A DNA stretch of 64,000 nt from Nitrosospira sp. Is2 (GCF_033095785.1 NZ_CP137134.1:1116001-1180000), one strand, 5' to 3'; shown: positions 18,236 through 27,964, counted from the first letter of the stretch. The notes: generated from the letters alone by a model not told the origin. Numbers and translations are program-made.

Positions 18236-19069
18236 TTAAGATTGTCTCGCGATTGACCTGAGCATTTCGATGACCGGAGCGGTTTTTGGCCTAATCCCTC
18301 GCCACACGAAAAAGGATTCGGCAGCTTGCTCTACCAGCATGCCCAAGCCATCGGCGAGCCGCGCCGCGCCCTGCTCCTGTGCGAATTTTAGAAAAGGCGT
18401 ACGTCCGGCGCCGTACATCATGTCATAAGCAAGGGATTCGTCAGCAAAGACACCGGGTGGCAGCGCGGGTAGTTCACCCTTGAGACTGGCGGAGGTGGAG
18501 TTGATGACGAGATCAAATTTCTGGCCTTGAAGATCAGAATAATCGGCTGACACAATGACTCCATATCGCGAAAACCATTGCTGCAATTCAACCGCTTTTG
18601 GCCGCGTACGATTGACGATCACGAGCACGCGAGGCTGGTTTTGCAGCAAGGGCAACAATACGCCTCGCGCGGCTCCTCCAGCGCCCATGAGCAGAATCCG
18701 GGCCGATCTGAGCGGAAACTTCAAATTGCCTGCGATGTCCCGCACCAATCCCACGCCGTCGGTATTGTCGCCGAGAATCCCGTCATGACCGAGCGCAAGG
18801 GTGTTAACCGCCTGTGCAGCATCTGCCCGCTCAGTTAGCCAATTCGCGACCTTGCATGCTTCGAGCTTGAATGGAACAGTCACATTCGAGCCTTTACCCC
18901 CGCGCTGTCTGAAACTCGCAACGGTGGCCGCGAATTCATCCTCTGGAGCGAGTATTGCTTCGTAACGCATTTCCTGCCCCGTCTCTCGGGCGAACGCGGC
19001 ATGGATAAGCGGTGACTTGCTGTGCACCACGGGATTGCCGATAACGGCGTAGAGATCAACGCTAGTCAA
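18236..19069 (-). CDS. aroE: Shikimate dehydrogenase
   Basis: NADPH-dependent reduction of 3-dehydroshikimate in the aromatic amino acid pathway. 277 residues. Substrate residues are visible in HSKSPLIH and NVTVPFK (catalytic K68) and in GDNTDGVG. The NADP-binding loop is GAGGAARG, and the C-terminal block is GLGMLVEQAAESF. The apparent start is TTG at 19069. It forms a tight pair with mtgA and lies 121 bases after the TonB-like gene. Confidence 0.95.
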   Translation of the reverse strand: MTSVDLYAVIGNPVVHSKSPLIHAAFARETGQEMRYEAILAPEDEFAATVASFRQRGGKGSNVTVPFKLEACKVANWLTERADAAQAVNTLALGHDGILGDNTDGVGLVRDIAGNLKFPLRSARILLMGAGGAARGVLLPLLQNQPRVLVIVNRTRPKAVELQQWFSRYGVIVSADYSDLQGQKFDLVINSTSASLKGELPALPPGVFADESLAYDMMYGAGRTPFLKFAQEQGAARLADGLGMLVEQAAESFFVWRGIRPKTAPVIEMLRSIARQS

Positions 19070-19190
19070 AGTAACCGAGTTCCGGATGAGGCGTCTATAA
19101 GCCGCCCTAGAGATTGCAGGTGGATTGCGGGAACATTACAGTGATTAAAGGTACAGCGCGAGGCGGTTCCTCACCCCGGCAATACGACGC

Positions 19191-20102
19191 TCATTCACTC
19201 GCCAGTTCGTCGGAGCGTGTAAATACCCAAGTGCGGGTAATATGCAGAACGTCGATATCCCTGCTAATGTCGGGCGGAAACGGAGCGAACCCATTTTGCC
19301 CAGCCAACTTAACAATACGTACCGCTGCTTCATCCAAAACCTTTTTGCCCGAGGGCCGGTTTATTTCAATCGATTCCAGACCGCCGTCAGACTTGATACC
19401 AACAGTCAGTTGCAGAGTTCCATAGAGCTTCTCCCTCTTGGCAGCCTCGGGGTAATTAAGATTTCCGATGCGTTCCACCTTAAGACGCCAATCTTCAACA
19501 TAACGCGTAAAGCGGTAGTCCTGTGTACGCGTTCCGATGAATTTGCGTTTAGGCGGCTTTTGATGGACGCCATAATCATATGAAGCCCGGGCTCCTAGCC
19601 GGGCAATCTCGATGCTACGCTGAACCAGATCTGTCGTATCGAGGATGTTCTGATTCTCTTCCGACTGGGCAGCGAAAGGATCGGATGGATAAGCCTTCTC
19701 GTCACTATCGAGCACAGTCATCGGTTGCTGCGCCTGTTCGACTTGTTCCGTTTTTTGCATGGCTGGCTCCTCGTCCGCCATGTGCTCAGGCTTGGGAGAA
19801 ATTGGATATGGTGTTTTGGCACGGCTGCGATCGGTATTGCGCCCCCCGTCCAGGTTGGCGCGCGCCAACGGGTCCATTTTATCAGGCCTCGAGATCGACT
19901 TGCTGTTTACCAGCACCACCTCCAGCGGGAAGGCCGCTCTCTCATTTTTTGATGACGGGAACTGGAAATTGATACTGAACAACACGACAGCGTGAAGAAT
20001 CACGGAGAGGAATATTGCGACGTTCAGGCGCGACGAGGTCCTCGACATCACGCCGGGGGAGGCCTCGGAACCAAGGCCGGATATGGTCGGGGTGGCGCTC
20101 AA
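19191..20102 (-). CDS. TonB-like energy transducer
   Basis: 303 residues. One N-terminal membrane helix (about 25-47, RLNVAIFLSVILHAVVLFSI), a long polar periplasmic linker (about 60-205), and a C-terminal TonB domain (YGTLQLTVGIKSDGGLESI then an FAPFPP block). This family passes proton-motive force to outer-membrane receptors. No exbB/exbD or receptor is adjacent. It sits in the RNB / TonB / aroE / mtgA minus-strand run common in betaproteobacteria. M19 (position 20048) is an alternative start. Confidence 0.88.
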   Translation of the reverse strand: MSATPTISGLGSEASPGVMSRTSSRLNVAIFLSVILHAVVLFSINFQFPSSKNERAAFPLEVVLVNSKSISRPDKMDPLARANLDGGRNTDRSRAKTPYPISPKPEHMADEEPAMQKTEQVEQAQQPMTVLDSDEKAYPSDPFAAQSEENQNILDTTDLVQRSIEIARLGARASYDYGVHQKPPKRKFIGTRTQDYRFTRYVEDWRLKVERIGNLNYPEAAKREKLYGTLQLTVGIKSDGGLESIEINRPSGKKVLDEAAVRIVKLAGQNGFAPFPPDISRDIDVLHITRTWVFTRSDELASE

Positions 20103-20185
20103 ATCAGAAAGGAGTACGAGAATCCAGCGGTAGAAATGCCGTCATTGTAAACAATAACCGCCTGCTCGTCACAGCAAGCCAAATC

Positions 20186-22039
20186 TCACGGTTGCAATTT
20201 GCGCAGATATTTGGCGTGAAAGGTGAGTTCCAGCAAGTCGATCTGGGAAATCTCGATTTCAATATTCGTTTCCGGCGGTAATTCCGGCAGGGAGGATACA
20301 CGCGCGACCAGCGGCAACCGATCGAACCTGACCAAATTTTCCTTCAACACCTGCCCGCTCGTCGACACCACGTTTTCCTGCAATAACCAGCGCAAGCACC
20401 AGTAGCGCTCCATGCTGCGCTGAAAATCGCCGTATATCTCATACGCGGCCTCAAAATCGCGCATGGACGTTTTCAAACTCTCGCTATCTCTTGCGTAAGG
20501 CGGAGATTCTCCACGTAACAAAGCCACGAGTTGCCGCTGGTTGATGAAATCGACATATCGGCGCATCGGGGAACTGATCCATGCGTACTGCGCAACTCCT
20601 AAACCCTGATGAGGGGCCGGAGAGGTGCTCATCCTCACCTTGCCGTTACCCTGGCTGCGATAGATCCCGACGACGCCGTGATTGGCAAGTTCCCTGCCCC
20701 ATTCTGCATTTACATAAATCATCAGCTCTGACACTACTTTATCCATCGGCGAACCGCGGCGCCGCTGGCTGATGGAAATGCGGTCATCGATAATGGCAAA
20801 ATTGTAATCGATCTTTTCATTATTGCTGTCATTGGCCTTCCCACGCGCCGCCTCCATCTTGCATGCAAAATTCCATAACGCGAGCAATTCCTTACCGAAC
20901 GGGTGATCGACGTTACCGGCGGCCAGACTCGATTCGTTGAAGTGCTCCTCCAGCGTGTCGTGTCTCAGGTTAGCGGCCACCCTGACCTGTTCAATGCGGC
21001 TGTTCGTCGCGGTAACTGTAAAGTCGTCGGCGACGTCCAGATACATTGAGAGCGCGGGGCACAACCTCTGCTCGCAAAGCGTGTAGTGTTGTATCACCGC
21101 TTCCGGAAGCATCGTGATCTTATAGCCGGGAAGATACACGGTGGATAAACGCTGCGCCGCTACGGCATCCAGGGGCGAATCCGGGGGAATTCCCAAGGTT
21201 GGGATGGCGATATGAATACCGACGCGGAAGCTGCCTAAAGTCAGTGGGGTGACCGAAAACGCATCATCAATCTCCGTGGTGGTGAGGTCATCTATGCTGA
21301 AGGCGGTAACATCCGAGATTGGCAAATCGACCGTGTCGAAGAGTTCGCTGGCATCGACGCTTCCAAACCCTGTGCCCGCGGGAAAATGCTCAAGCAAAAA
21401 ACGGTTGAGGTGATAGTCATGCGTGGAAGGTATCGCCCCGCACTTTTCGAGCAGCTTGGAAACGCTCAGTTTGCCCGCGGCGCAAGCGGCATCCAGCGCC
21501 TTCCACTCGACGGTATTCTTATCGGGCCGGTAAAGCAGATTGAAGAGGGCGGGCTTGAATTCTTCCGGTAACGTGAAATTTTCCAGTAGCTGAATATAGC
21601 GCGCCTGCTGTTCCGCCTGAAGGCGCTTTTTTTCCTGGCTCGCCAGCGCCGCCTCAAGTGCTTTGGGTGGCGCAGCCTTGTATCGCCCGCGGCCCTTTTT
21701 ATAAAAATACATGGGCGCACTGTGCAGCCGAATCAATACCGCCGCTGCTTCTTCGGGCGTAGCTGCATGACCGAAATAATCCGCAGCCAGTGTATCGCTG
21801 GCAAATTCGGCTTCGCTCTCGCAACACTCCCAAAGAAAGTTGGGGTCCAGATCTTCCGCTGTTTTTTGCGCTATATCCATAAACTCTGACAGGGAGGGTG
21901 CGTCAAAGCGCAGCAGCACTGAAGCCGCTTTTATTTTTGCGCGCTTGCCGTGAGGCGCCTCTACGTGGAGCGAGGTCGTATTATCGACCAGGATCGAGCC
22001 TACTTTGAAAGTGCCTTCCTCTTCGTAAAAAACGTTCAA
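20186..22039 (-). CDS. RNB-domain ribonuclease (RNase II/R family)
   Basis: 3'-5' exoribonuclease of the RNB class. I prefer the TTG at 22039, which gives about 617 residues starting NVFYEEEGTFKVGSIL after Met, as in related proteins. The frame is open back to an ATG at 22108, but those 23 residues look unrelated and neither start has a strong ribosome site. The catalytic RNB core is seen in AFSIDDLTTTEIDDAFSV with its acidic Mg2+ ligands, and YAWISSPMRRYVDFINQRQL is another conserved block. Lacking the full cold-shock and S1 set, it is shorter than RNase R. Confidence 0.88.
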   Translation of the reverse strand: MNVFYEEEGTFKVGSILVDNTTSLHVEAPHGKRAKIKAASVLLRFDAPSLSEFMDIAQKTAEDLDPNFLWECCESEAEFASDTLAADYFGHAATPEEAAAVLIRLHSAPMYFYKKGRGRYKAAPPKALEAALASQEKKRLQAEQQARYIQLLENFTLPEEFKPALFNLLYRPDKNTVEWKALDAACAAGKLSVSKLLEKCGAIPSTHDYHLNRFLLEHFPAGTGFGSVDASELFDTVDLPISDVTAFSIDDLTTTEIDDAFSVTPLTLGSFRVGIHIAIPTLGIPPDSPLDAVAAQRLSTVYLPGYKITMLPEAVIQHYTLCEQRLCPALSMYLDVADDFTVTATNSRIEQVRVAANLRHDTLEEHFNESSLAAGNVDHPFGKELLALWNFACKMEAARGKANDSNNEKIDYNFAIIDDRISISQRRRGSPMDKVVSELMIYVNAEWGRELANHGVVGIYRSQGNGKVRMSTSPAPHQGLGVAQYAWISSPMRRYVDFINQRQLVALLRGESPPYARDSESLKTSMRDFEAAYEIYGDFQRSMERYWCLRWLLQENVVSTSGQVLKENLVRFDRLPLVARVSSLPELPPETNIEIEISQIDLLELTFHAKYLRKLQP

Positions 22040-22109
22040 TGTTAGGAGAACCTGAGAATTTGAGACACAAGTTAAACTGGAACCGCCAGTTGACCGCACA
22101 TTGACCACA

Positions 22110-22687
22110 TATTGAGCAGTGAGCCACGAGCGCCAAGATATGAGCGCTGACCCGAACTGCGCTACCTGACCTCTACCTTTCTGATGAGTTTATGCTACAG
22201 GTAAAACTTCACGGTTGGGGAGCGCTAATACATCCCGACCGCCGACATGCTGCATTGAGGCGCAGGATTTGGCGAAAAGTTTATTCCAGCGATAAAATTA
22301 TAGCCTGAACCATCCTCCGCGGGACCGCTCTGGCGCGGAAGACGTTTAGTGCATTGAATCTGGAACGCACCATGCCGTTGCGCCTGTCGGCGGAATCCGG
22401 CACCGCATGTCGGAGCGAAGGGAAATTTCCCTCCGTTGGAGTGTAATAAAGGTTAAAAGTTTTCCTCTTCTTCAGATTTATGCCAACCCAACCGTAAGCG
22501 AACTGAGACATACCGGGCTGCAACTCGACATTAAGCAACTGCTTACGCTCTGCCAGAACTTTGACAACTCCGGGTATTCAACGCTCGTTGCTGAGCCCAT
22601 CTCCCAGCAAAAAAACCACCAGGTTCCGACCGCGACTCAACAGTAAGCTTGGGTTAGCCACCTGATTTTCGCGAGGAATCCACTATA
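22110..22687. other. Long divergent intergenic region upstream of the di-heme peroxidase gene
   Basis: Nearly 600 bases with only weak short frames on both strands (for example 22407-22646 plus and 22281-22538 minus) that I cannot tie to any family. On the minus strand a TATAAT (plus coordinates 22297-22302) could belong to a promoter for the RNB gene. The plus-strand signals next to the peroxidase are listed separately. Confidence 0.45.
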
Positions 22688-22750
22688 ATGAATAAAAAAC
22701 CATGCTCTTGCTCATCTTTACTCATCTCGGTAAAAAGGGGGTTGCTTTGA
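22684..22750 (+). promoter_or_regulatory. Putative leader ORF and -10 box before the di-heme peroxidase
   Basis: A TATAAT lies at 22684-22689. Alternatively, GAGGAA (22672-22677) is a ribosome site for an ATG at 22688 that opens a 20-codon frame. That frame begins MNKKPCSC and its TGA (22748-22750) overlaps the peroxidase TTG start. The two readings exclude each other, because if TATAAT is the true -10 the small frame's ATG is not transcribed. Confidence 0.35.
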
Positions 22751-24924
22751 AACAGTATCCTGTCGCGTTGAATAACCGGCACGTATTTCTTGTTCCTTTA
22801 TTATTAGTCGTTATCGCGCTCCTGCCTGCCTGTGCGGCGCTTGACACCGATCCGGACCGCGGGGCAACCACGGTGAAGCAGGACGTCTTTGGCGATCAGT
22901 TCGGCACAATCGAGTATCTCCCACAGAACTGGCAGGCTTCGGACAGTTTATGGTTTTATACGGTTACGCAGGGGTCGAATATGCTGCCCTACGATTTCTT
23001 CATGGTATTGGAAAAAAAAGGCGGTTCCGAGCCATTTCGATCCAACGAGAACATGAATCGTTACCGTTATCTCCCGCAGAAGCCGACTTCAAGCAACCCG
23101 GACGGACTGCCCGTCGGTTTCGTCAAGGACACCTACAAGGGTAAAGATTATATGGGATTGACATGCGCGGCCTGTCACACCGCACAAATAAACTACAACG
23201 GAAAAGGTATCCGCATTGATGGCGGGCCGGCAGGCGCTGACATGGAAACCTTCATGGCGGATATGGTGCGCGCGCTGAAAGCAACGCTCGAAAATGAAGA
23301 TATCCGGAGTCGATTCGTAAAAAACGTGATGGCGCGTGGCGCATATAACGCCGAAGCCGACGTCAATGCGGACCTCGAGCGGTATACCCAGCGCCTCGCT
23401 AACTACATCACCATAAACTACAGTACGACACATTACGGGTACGCGCGGCTGGACGCCTTCGGACGCATTTACAATCGGGTTCTGGAGCACATCATTACTC
23501 CTAAAGAGCTTCGAGAGCTGTTGCGCGATCCGAGAATAATAAGACCGGGGGCGATAAGTCCGGAAGAACTGGAAACGATTTTGGGTCACGATGGCGATAG
23601 CGTCCTGAATGGGGACGAGCGCGACCAGATCGTCGGCAATCTTTTGAAGGCTTTGGGCAAGAATAACGAGTGGGAATCGCTCGGACGCCTGAGGAAGAAG
23701 CTGTTCAACACCCCCAACGCACCGGTCAGCTATCCCTTCTTGTGGGACACGCCTCAGCATGATTACGTGCAATGGAACGGGTTGACAGAAAATTCAGGTT
23801 TAAAGGCAATCGGACGCAACGCGGGGGAAGCGATTGGCGTTTTCGGCACGCTGGACTGGTCAGAACGACAGGGATTTTCGATATCCTCTGTTGTTGCTGG
23901 GCAGGGCTTTTACGGTAACCATATCAGTTATAAATCGTCAGTCAATGTGCTTAACCTCCGCCGCATCGAATCGCGCCTATGGCAGTTGCAATCTCCGCTG
24001 TGGCCGGAGCACATTCTTCCGGCAATCGACAAGACCCGTCTCCCAAATGGCAGATCGTTGTTCAATAAACATTGCGTGAGCTGTCACACCCGAATCGTGC
24101 GCGATGACCCGGACCGCCGCGTAGTTGCACACATGGCACGGGCCAGCGATGCGGGCACGGACTCCCAGATGGCGGAAAACAGCGTCAATTACCAAGGTTT
24201 CTCAGGTATTTTACGCAACCAGTATGTGAACGTCAGTGTCGGCGATATCCTGATCGATCGGCGGGCGCCGGTGTCAGCCTTGCTGACCCGCGTTACTCAG
24301 GGCGTGGTCGCCACTCCAGAGCCGGACAAGTGGTTGTTACAGCGCTGGACCGAGTGGGCATATAATCTCGCGACTGGTTATCGTGATAATAAAATTAAAA
24401 ACTCCATCAAGCACGGCGATTACGATCCCGACACCACCGCCAATCCGGTCGCCTCGTTGAAATCCTATAAGTCGAGGCCATTGAATGGTATCTGGGCGAC
24501 AGCGCCCTATTTGCATAATGGTTCCGTACCCACGCTCTATGATTTGTTGCTGCCGAAGAAACGTCCGGGCGACCCGGACGGCGGAGAATACCGTCCTGAC
24601 GAGTTTGAGGTCGGCTCCCGCGAATTCGATCCGGTGAAGGTCGGCTTCAAGAGCAGCGGTTATGGCGGCTTCGTGTTTAATACCCAGGGAATCAAAGACG
24701 ACAAAGGAGGCTATACCAAAGGGAACAGCAACGCCGGGCACGAATACGGGGCCAGACGCGTCGCCAACGAATCTGATGGGCTAGTGGATCAAAAAATCAA
24801 AGATAAGTGTGCCGACGAAACCATCAAGGATGAGGATTTGGATGCGTCGATTAAAGACAAGTGCCTGTATCCCATATCCAGAGAGGACCGCCTCGACTTG
24901 CTCGAGTATCTGAAAACTTTGTGA
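22747..24924 (+). CDS. Di-heme cytochrome c peroxidase-like (RoxA/MauG-type) lipoprotein
   Basis: 725 residues from a TTG at 22747, which has GGGGG five bases upstream and gives a clean lipoprotein signal (lipobox LPAC, C29). An ATG at 22702 is possible but would spoil the signal. Two c-type heme sites: CAACH (C140-H144) and CVSCH (C443-H447). The blocks LPYDFFMVLE and NPDGLPVGFVKD are typical of the long di-heme family annotated as cytochrome c peroxidase, which includes rubber oxygenase RoxA. It is far longer than a classical CcpA of about 330 residues. A cytochrome P450 follows 57 bases later, suggesting a shared oxidative pathway. The substrate is unknown. Confidence 0.85.
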   Translation: MKQYPVALNNRHVFLVPLLLVVIALLPACAALDTDPDRGATTVKQDVFGDQFGTIEYLPQNWQASDSLWFYTVTQGSNMLPYDFFMVLEKKGGSEPFRSNENMNRYRYLPQKPTSSNPDGLPVGFVKDTYKGKDYMGLTCAACHTAQINYNGKGIRIDGGPAGADMETFMADMVRALKATLENEDIRSRFVKNVMARGAYNAEADVNADLERYTQRLANYITINYSTTHYGYARLDAFGRIYNRVLEHIITPKELRELLRDPRIIRPGAISPEELETILGHDGDSVLNGDERDQIVGNLLKALGKNNEWESLGRLRKKLFNTPNAPVSYPFLWDTPQHDYVQWNGLTENSGLKAIGRNAGEAIGVFGTLDWSERQGFSISSVVAGQGFYGNHISYKSSVNVLNLRRIESRLWQLQSPLWPEHILPAIDKTRLPNGRSLFNKHCVSCHTRIVRDDPDRRVVAHMARASDAGTDSQMAENSVNYQGFSGILRNQYVNVSVGDILIDRRAPVSALLTRVTQGVVATPEPDKWLLQRWTEWAYNLATGYRDNKIKNSIKHGDYDPDTTANPVASLKSYKSRPLNGIWATAPYLHNGSVPTLYDLLLPKKRPGDPDGGEYRPDEFEVGSREFDPVKVGFKSSGYGGFVFNTQGIKDDKGGYTKGNSNAGHEYGARRVANESDGLVDQKIKDKCADETIKDEDLDASIKDKCLYPISREDRLDLLEYLKTL

Positions 24925-24981
24925 TTCCGATCAATTCGATTCTGTTTCGACTACCAAAACAAAACCACAAGGGAGCTACCG

Positions 24982-26259
24982 ATGAGCACAAGCAATTACC
25001 TGGAGCAGTACGATGCCGCTTCCGACACCGAAAAGTCGGTGCTGGCCCGGCGCTGGATTGATACCGAACCTCTGCCGTTTTTCAAGGAATTACGTCAAAA
25101 GCGTCCCATCCTTGTGACCCCAAAATTCACACTGGTCACACGTTTCGATGACGTCAGAGAAGTATTGAGCATGCCCAAGGTCTTCACGGTAGAACCCTAT
25201 GTTTCCAAAATGGCCGACTATCTGATGATGCATGACGACGATGCGCTGCATACGCGCGAGAAATCGCTGATGCAGTGCATGTTGAATCGAGACGATCTTC
25301 CGGCGGTGCGGGAAATGGTAGCGAATGTCTCCAAGGAGATACTCGACAATGCAAACGGCAACGTCGAATTGGTTAACAGCTACTGCCGCATGGTACCGGC
25401 GACGCTGGTGCGAGAGTATTTTGGCCTCACTGGAGCGAAACGACGCGATCTGATCGAGTGGTCTTACTGGAACCAGGTCGATACTTTTCACAACCAGCCT
25501 TTCGATTTGCTGCCCCCGGAAAAATCCCAGTACATTATCGACAAGCACAACGAAACCTCCAAGGAACTGGGCAAATTCATAGTCGAGCTTATCGCCCGCC
25601 GCACGCTCCAGGTCAAGGCGGAGGAATTGACCTTTTCCACCCTTGTGCGTCTCGATGACGACATCGTAACGCGAATGTTACGTACCGATTATCCCAAACA
25701 ATTGGATTTCGACATCAAGCGCCTGGGTCTGAATGCCGGCGGCTTGTTGATCGGTGCCATCGAAACGACAGCGCAGGCAGTCGCTCAAATCGTGCAATAC
25801 CTGATTGACCGGCCAGAATGGCTGGCGAAAGCAAAACTGGCGGCCCAGCAGAACTCCGCTGCGGAATTTGATGGCTACGTATGGGAAGCCCTGCGTTTCG
25901 TGCCCATCACACCTTACTTGTTCCGTACCACCGCAAGCGATTATGCGGCGGCCAAGGGAACCGACCATGAAACCGTGCTGCGTGCCGGCACCCACGTCTT
26001 GCCCGTTACGTTATCGGCCATGTTCGATGAGCGCGCGTTCGAGTCGCCAGATGAGTTTATCCCGCAACGCAACTGGTACAACTATTTTCATTTCGGCTTC
26101 GGTAGTCATGAATGCCTGGGTCGATACGTGGGCCGGGAAATGATTCCGGAGATGGTGCGCCAGGTTCTTACCAGGGAGGGTATTAAGGCGAAGAGCCCAA
26201 TCGATTACAAAGCCGGCCCCTTCCCCGAACAGTACGAGCTTTCCTGGACGACACAATAA
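24982..26259 (+). CDS. Cytochrome P450
   Basis: 425 residues, soluble class. Heme-thiolate motif FGFGSHECLG with C378, I-helix oxygen-activation motif GAIETT (Glu in place of the usual Asp) and K-helix EALRF (ExxR). An AAGGGAGC ribosome site precedes the ATG. There is no fused or adjacent ferredoxin or reductase, so electrons or peroxide must come from elsewhere. Its likely operon partner is the di-heme peroxidase-like lipoprotein just upstream. The substrate cannot be told from sequence. Confidence 0.93.
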   Translation: MSTSNYLEQYDAASDTEKSVLARRWIDTEPLPFFKELRQKRPILVTPKFTLVTRFDDVREVLSMPKVFTVEPYVSKMADYLMMHDDDALHTREKSLMQCMLNRDDLPAVREMVANVSKEILDNANGNVELVNSYCRMVPATLVREYFGLTGAKRRDLIEWSYWNQVDTFHNQPFDLLPPEKSQYIIDKHNETSKELGKFIVELIARRTLQVKAEELTFSTLVRLDDDIVTRMLRTDYPKQLDFDIKRLGLNAGGLLIGAIETTAQAVAQIVQYLIDRPEWLAKAKLAAQQNSAAEFDGYVWEALRFVPITPYLFRTTASDYAAAKGTDHETVLRAGTHVLPVTLSAMFDERAFESPDEFIPQRNWYNYFHFGFGSHECLGRYVGREMIPEMVRQVLTREGIKAKSPIDYKAGPFPEQYELSWTTQ

Positions 26260-26265
26260 AGCAGC

Positions 26266-26295
26266 AACCGGCTGGTCCTGTCGGGCCAGCCGGTT
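26266..26295 (+). terminator. Strong hairpin after the P450 gene
   Basis: AACCGGCTGGTCC pairs with GGGCCAGCCGGTT over a TGTC loop: 13 pairs with one T-G wobble. It starts seven bases after the P450 stop and lies between convergent genes. No T-run follows, so it may act as a stabilising or Rho-assisted structure, not an intrinsic terminator. Confidence 0.6.
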
Positions 26296-26347
26296 GATAG
26301 CAATAGCCTACTAGCCACTTAGGCACTGCCCCCGCCCAGCTATACCG

Positions 26348-27007
26348 CTACTTGGCGCCCGCCGCCTTGAGAAGCTGCACTAGATTTTGCTGACGGTATT
26401 TGGATGCCAGCATCAGCGCGGTAGCACCATTACCGGCCTTGGCGTTCACATCTGCCTTGCCTGCGATTAACGCCTGTGCCACGCCCGTATGCCCAATCTG
26501 CGAGGCCAGCATAAGAGCAGTGGCTCCATTTTCCAGCCGCGCATTCACATCGGCTCCCGCGGCAATTAGCATCCGCACAACCTCCGGATGCCCTTCCTGC
26601 GACGCCTGCATCAAGACGGTGATGCCGTCGTTTCTTCTGGCATTCACATCCCCCTTGGCTGCAATCAAGTCTCTAACCACCTCGCGGTGACCGTTCTGCG
26701 ACGCCCGCATCAACGCCGTAGTACCGTTGCTGGTCTTCGCGTTCACATCGGCTTTGGCTTCGAGTAACGCCTGCACAACCTCCTCATAGCCGCCTTGCGA
26801 TGCCGCCACCAGCGCGGTCGTACCGTCGTGCGACCCGGCGTTTACATTCACCTTGGTAGCAAGCAGCGCCTTGACTCGCGCCAGGTTGCCGTTCTCTGCT
26901 GCAGCGATGAGCTCGCTAGTGCCCATACTGGCCCACGCACTCGCCGAAGCGAGGAATAACATCACCAGCGCGCTCAATGCGCGTGCGTATATCAACGGTC
27001 TGGTCAC
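26348..27007 (-). CDS. Exported ankyrin-repeat protein
   Basis: 219 residues. A Sec signal peptide (about 1-26, ending SASAWA) is followed by about six near-identical 33-residue ankyrin repeats filling the rest (pattern NGxTALMxASQxGHxEVVxxLIAAKADVNA). The repeats are highly regular, suggesting recent internal duplication. The product is probably periplasmic, where ankyrin proteins in proteobacteria have been linked to protection of peroxidases or catalase. The neighbouring di-heme peroxidase makes such a link worth testing, but this is inference. Confidence 0.9.
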   Translation of the reverse strand: MTRPLIYARALSALVMLFLASASAWASMGTSELIAAAENGNLARVKALLATKVNVNAGSHDGTTALVAASQGGYEEVVQALLEAKADVNAKTSNGTTALMRASQNGHREVVRDLIAAKGDVNARRNDGITVLMQASQEGHPEVVRMLIAAGADVNARLENGATALMLASQIGHTGVAQALIAGKADVNAKAGNGATALMLASKYRQQNLVQLLKAAGAK

Positions 27008-27332
27008 TTCAGTCTCCTTTATTCAATTATTTCCTGTTATTCTTGCCACTCGCCCGCTCGCTTCGGTTTTCACCCCAGCCCCGCCCATTTATATCGCTGA
27101 CGGTGCGCTGAGGGCGGATTGCTCCCCGTTTGCGAAGGGGGAGAAGTCAGTCCAGCGCTTGATCAGTTCGACAGTCCACAGCCGAACCATTTGGACTTAC
27201 TTCGATCAAACACCAAGCCGGCTCGACCAGAGCCAGACCAAAGCTAAAACCAACGTGAACCATCATGTAATCCCGACCGATCACATTCGCTGGCAGGAAC
27301 CTGTTCTGACCCGCTAATTCTGAGGAGATTCA
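27008..27332. other. Divergent promoter region between ankyrin and DUF3617 genes
   Basis: About 325 bases, no gene supported. It must carry promoters for both flanking genes. I see no clear -35/-10 pair or named regulatory motif. Confidence 0.4.
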
Positions 27333-27854
27333 ATGCGTAAGGCCCTTCTTTCGATATCATTGTTGCTGGTGGCGTCATCAGCAAGCTCAGCAGAAGGGGT
27401 CCTACGCCCGGGACTATGGGAGTTGACGACGACGTCGCTTCTGCTGGCGTTTGTACCCCAGATTCCACCCGATACAATGCAAAAGCTGACAAGCCTGGCA
27501 AAGCAACACGGAATCGACATACCTGAAATCCAGAACGGAGCAGCCACGTCTAAAGTCTGCATTACCCCAGAGATGGCCGAGCAGGAACTCCCGGTCTATT
27601 TTCATCAGACCCAATTGGGGTGTAGTGCTCAGAATACGACCCGGACAGGAAACAGCTACAGAACAGACCTGGTTTGTGCGCATCCTCAGTTCAAGGGTAA
27701 CGGAACGGCGGAGGGAACATTTACCAGTCCCGAACGCTTTTCAGGACAAACACAGTTTAATGGTGTCTTCCAGGGCAATCCTATCGACGAGCATGCGGAC
27801 GTTACAGGCCGATGGATTAGCGCAAGCTGCGGCCCGGTCAAAGCCATTTACTGA
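27333..27854 (+). CDS. Exported DUF3617-family protein
   Basis: 173 residues with a signal peptide (about 1-20, ending SSASSA). The mature part starts LRPGLWELTTTS, the hallmark opening of DUF3617 proteins, and has conserved cysteines (VCITPEMAEQEL, LGCSA, LVCAH, SCGPV) likely in disulfides. The function of this periplasmic family is not known. A GAGGAG ribosome site precedes the ATG at 27333. Confidence 0.85.
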   Translation: MRKALLSISLLLVASSASSAEGVLRPGLWELTTTSLLLAFVPQIPPDTMQKLTSLAKQHGIDIPEIQNGAATSKVCITPEMAEQELPVYFHQTQLGCSAQNTTRTGNSYRTDLVCAHPQFKGNGTAEGTFTSPERFSGQTQFNGVFQGNPIDEHADVTGRWISASCGPVKAIY

Positions 27855-27964
27855 GGCGCCCGATTCACCTGACAGGCAATTGTCTCGTCATTGCCAACGC
27901 TATTTCTTGTAGGACGCCGCGGCGTACCGGGATCGCTCCTCCGCCGTTTACGCTGGCCGGGGTC

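Noticed and set aside
22281..22646. Overlapping short frames on both strands in the gap before the di-heme peroxidase
   Set aside because: No recognisable motifs, poor starts, and neither is clearly coding.
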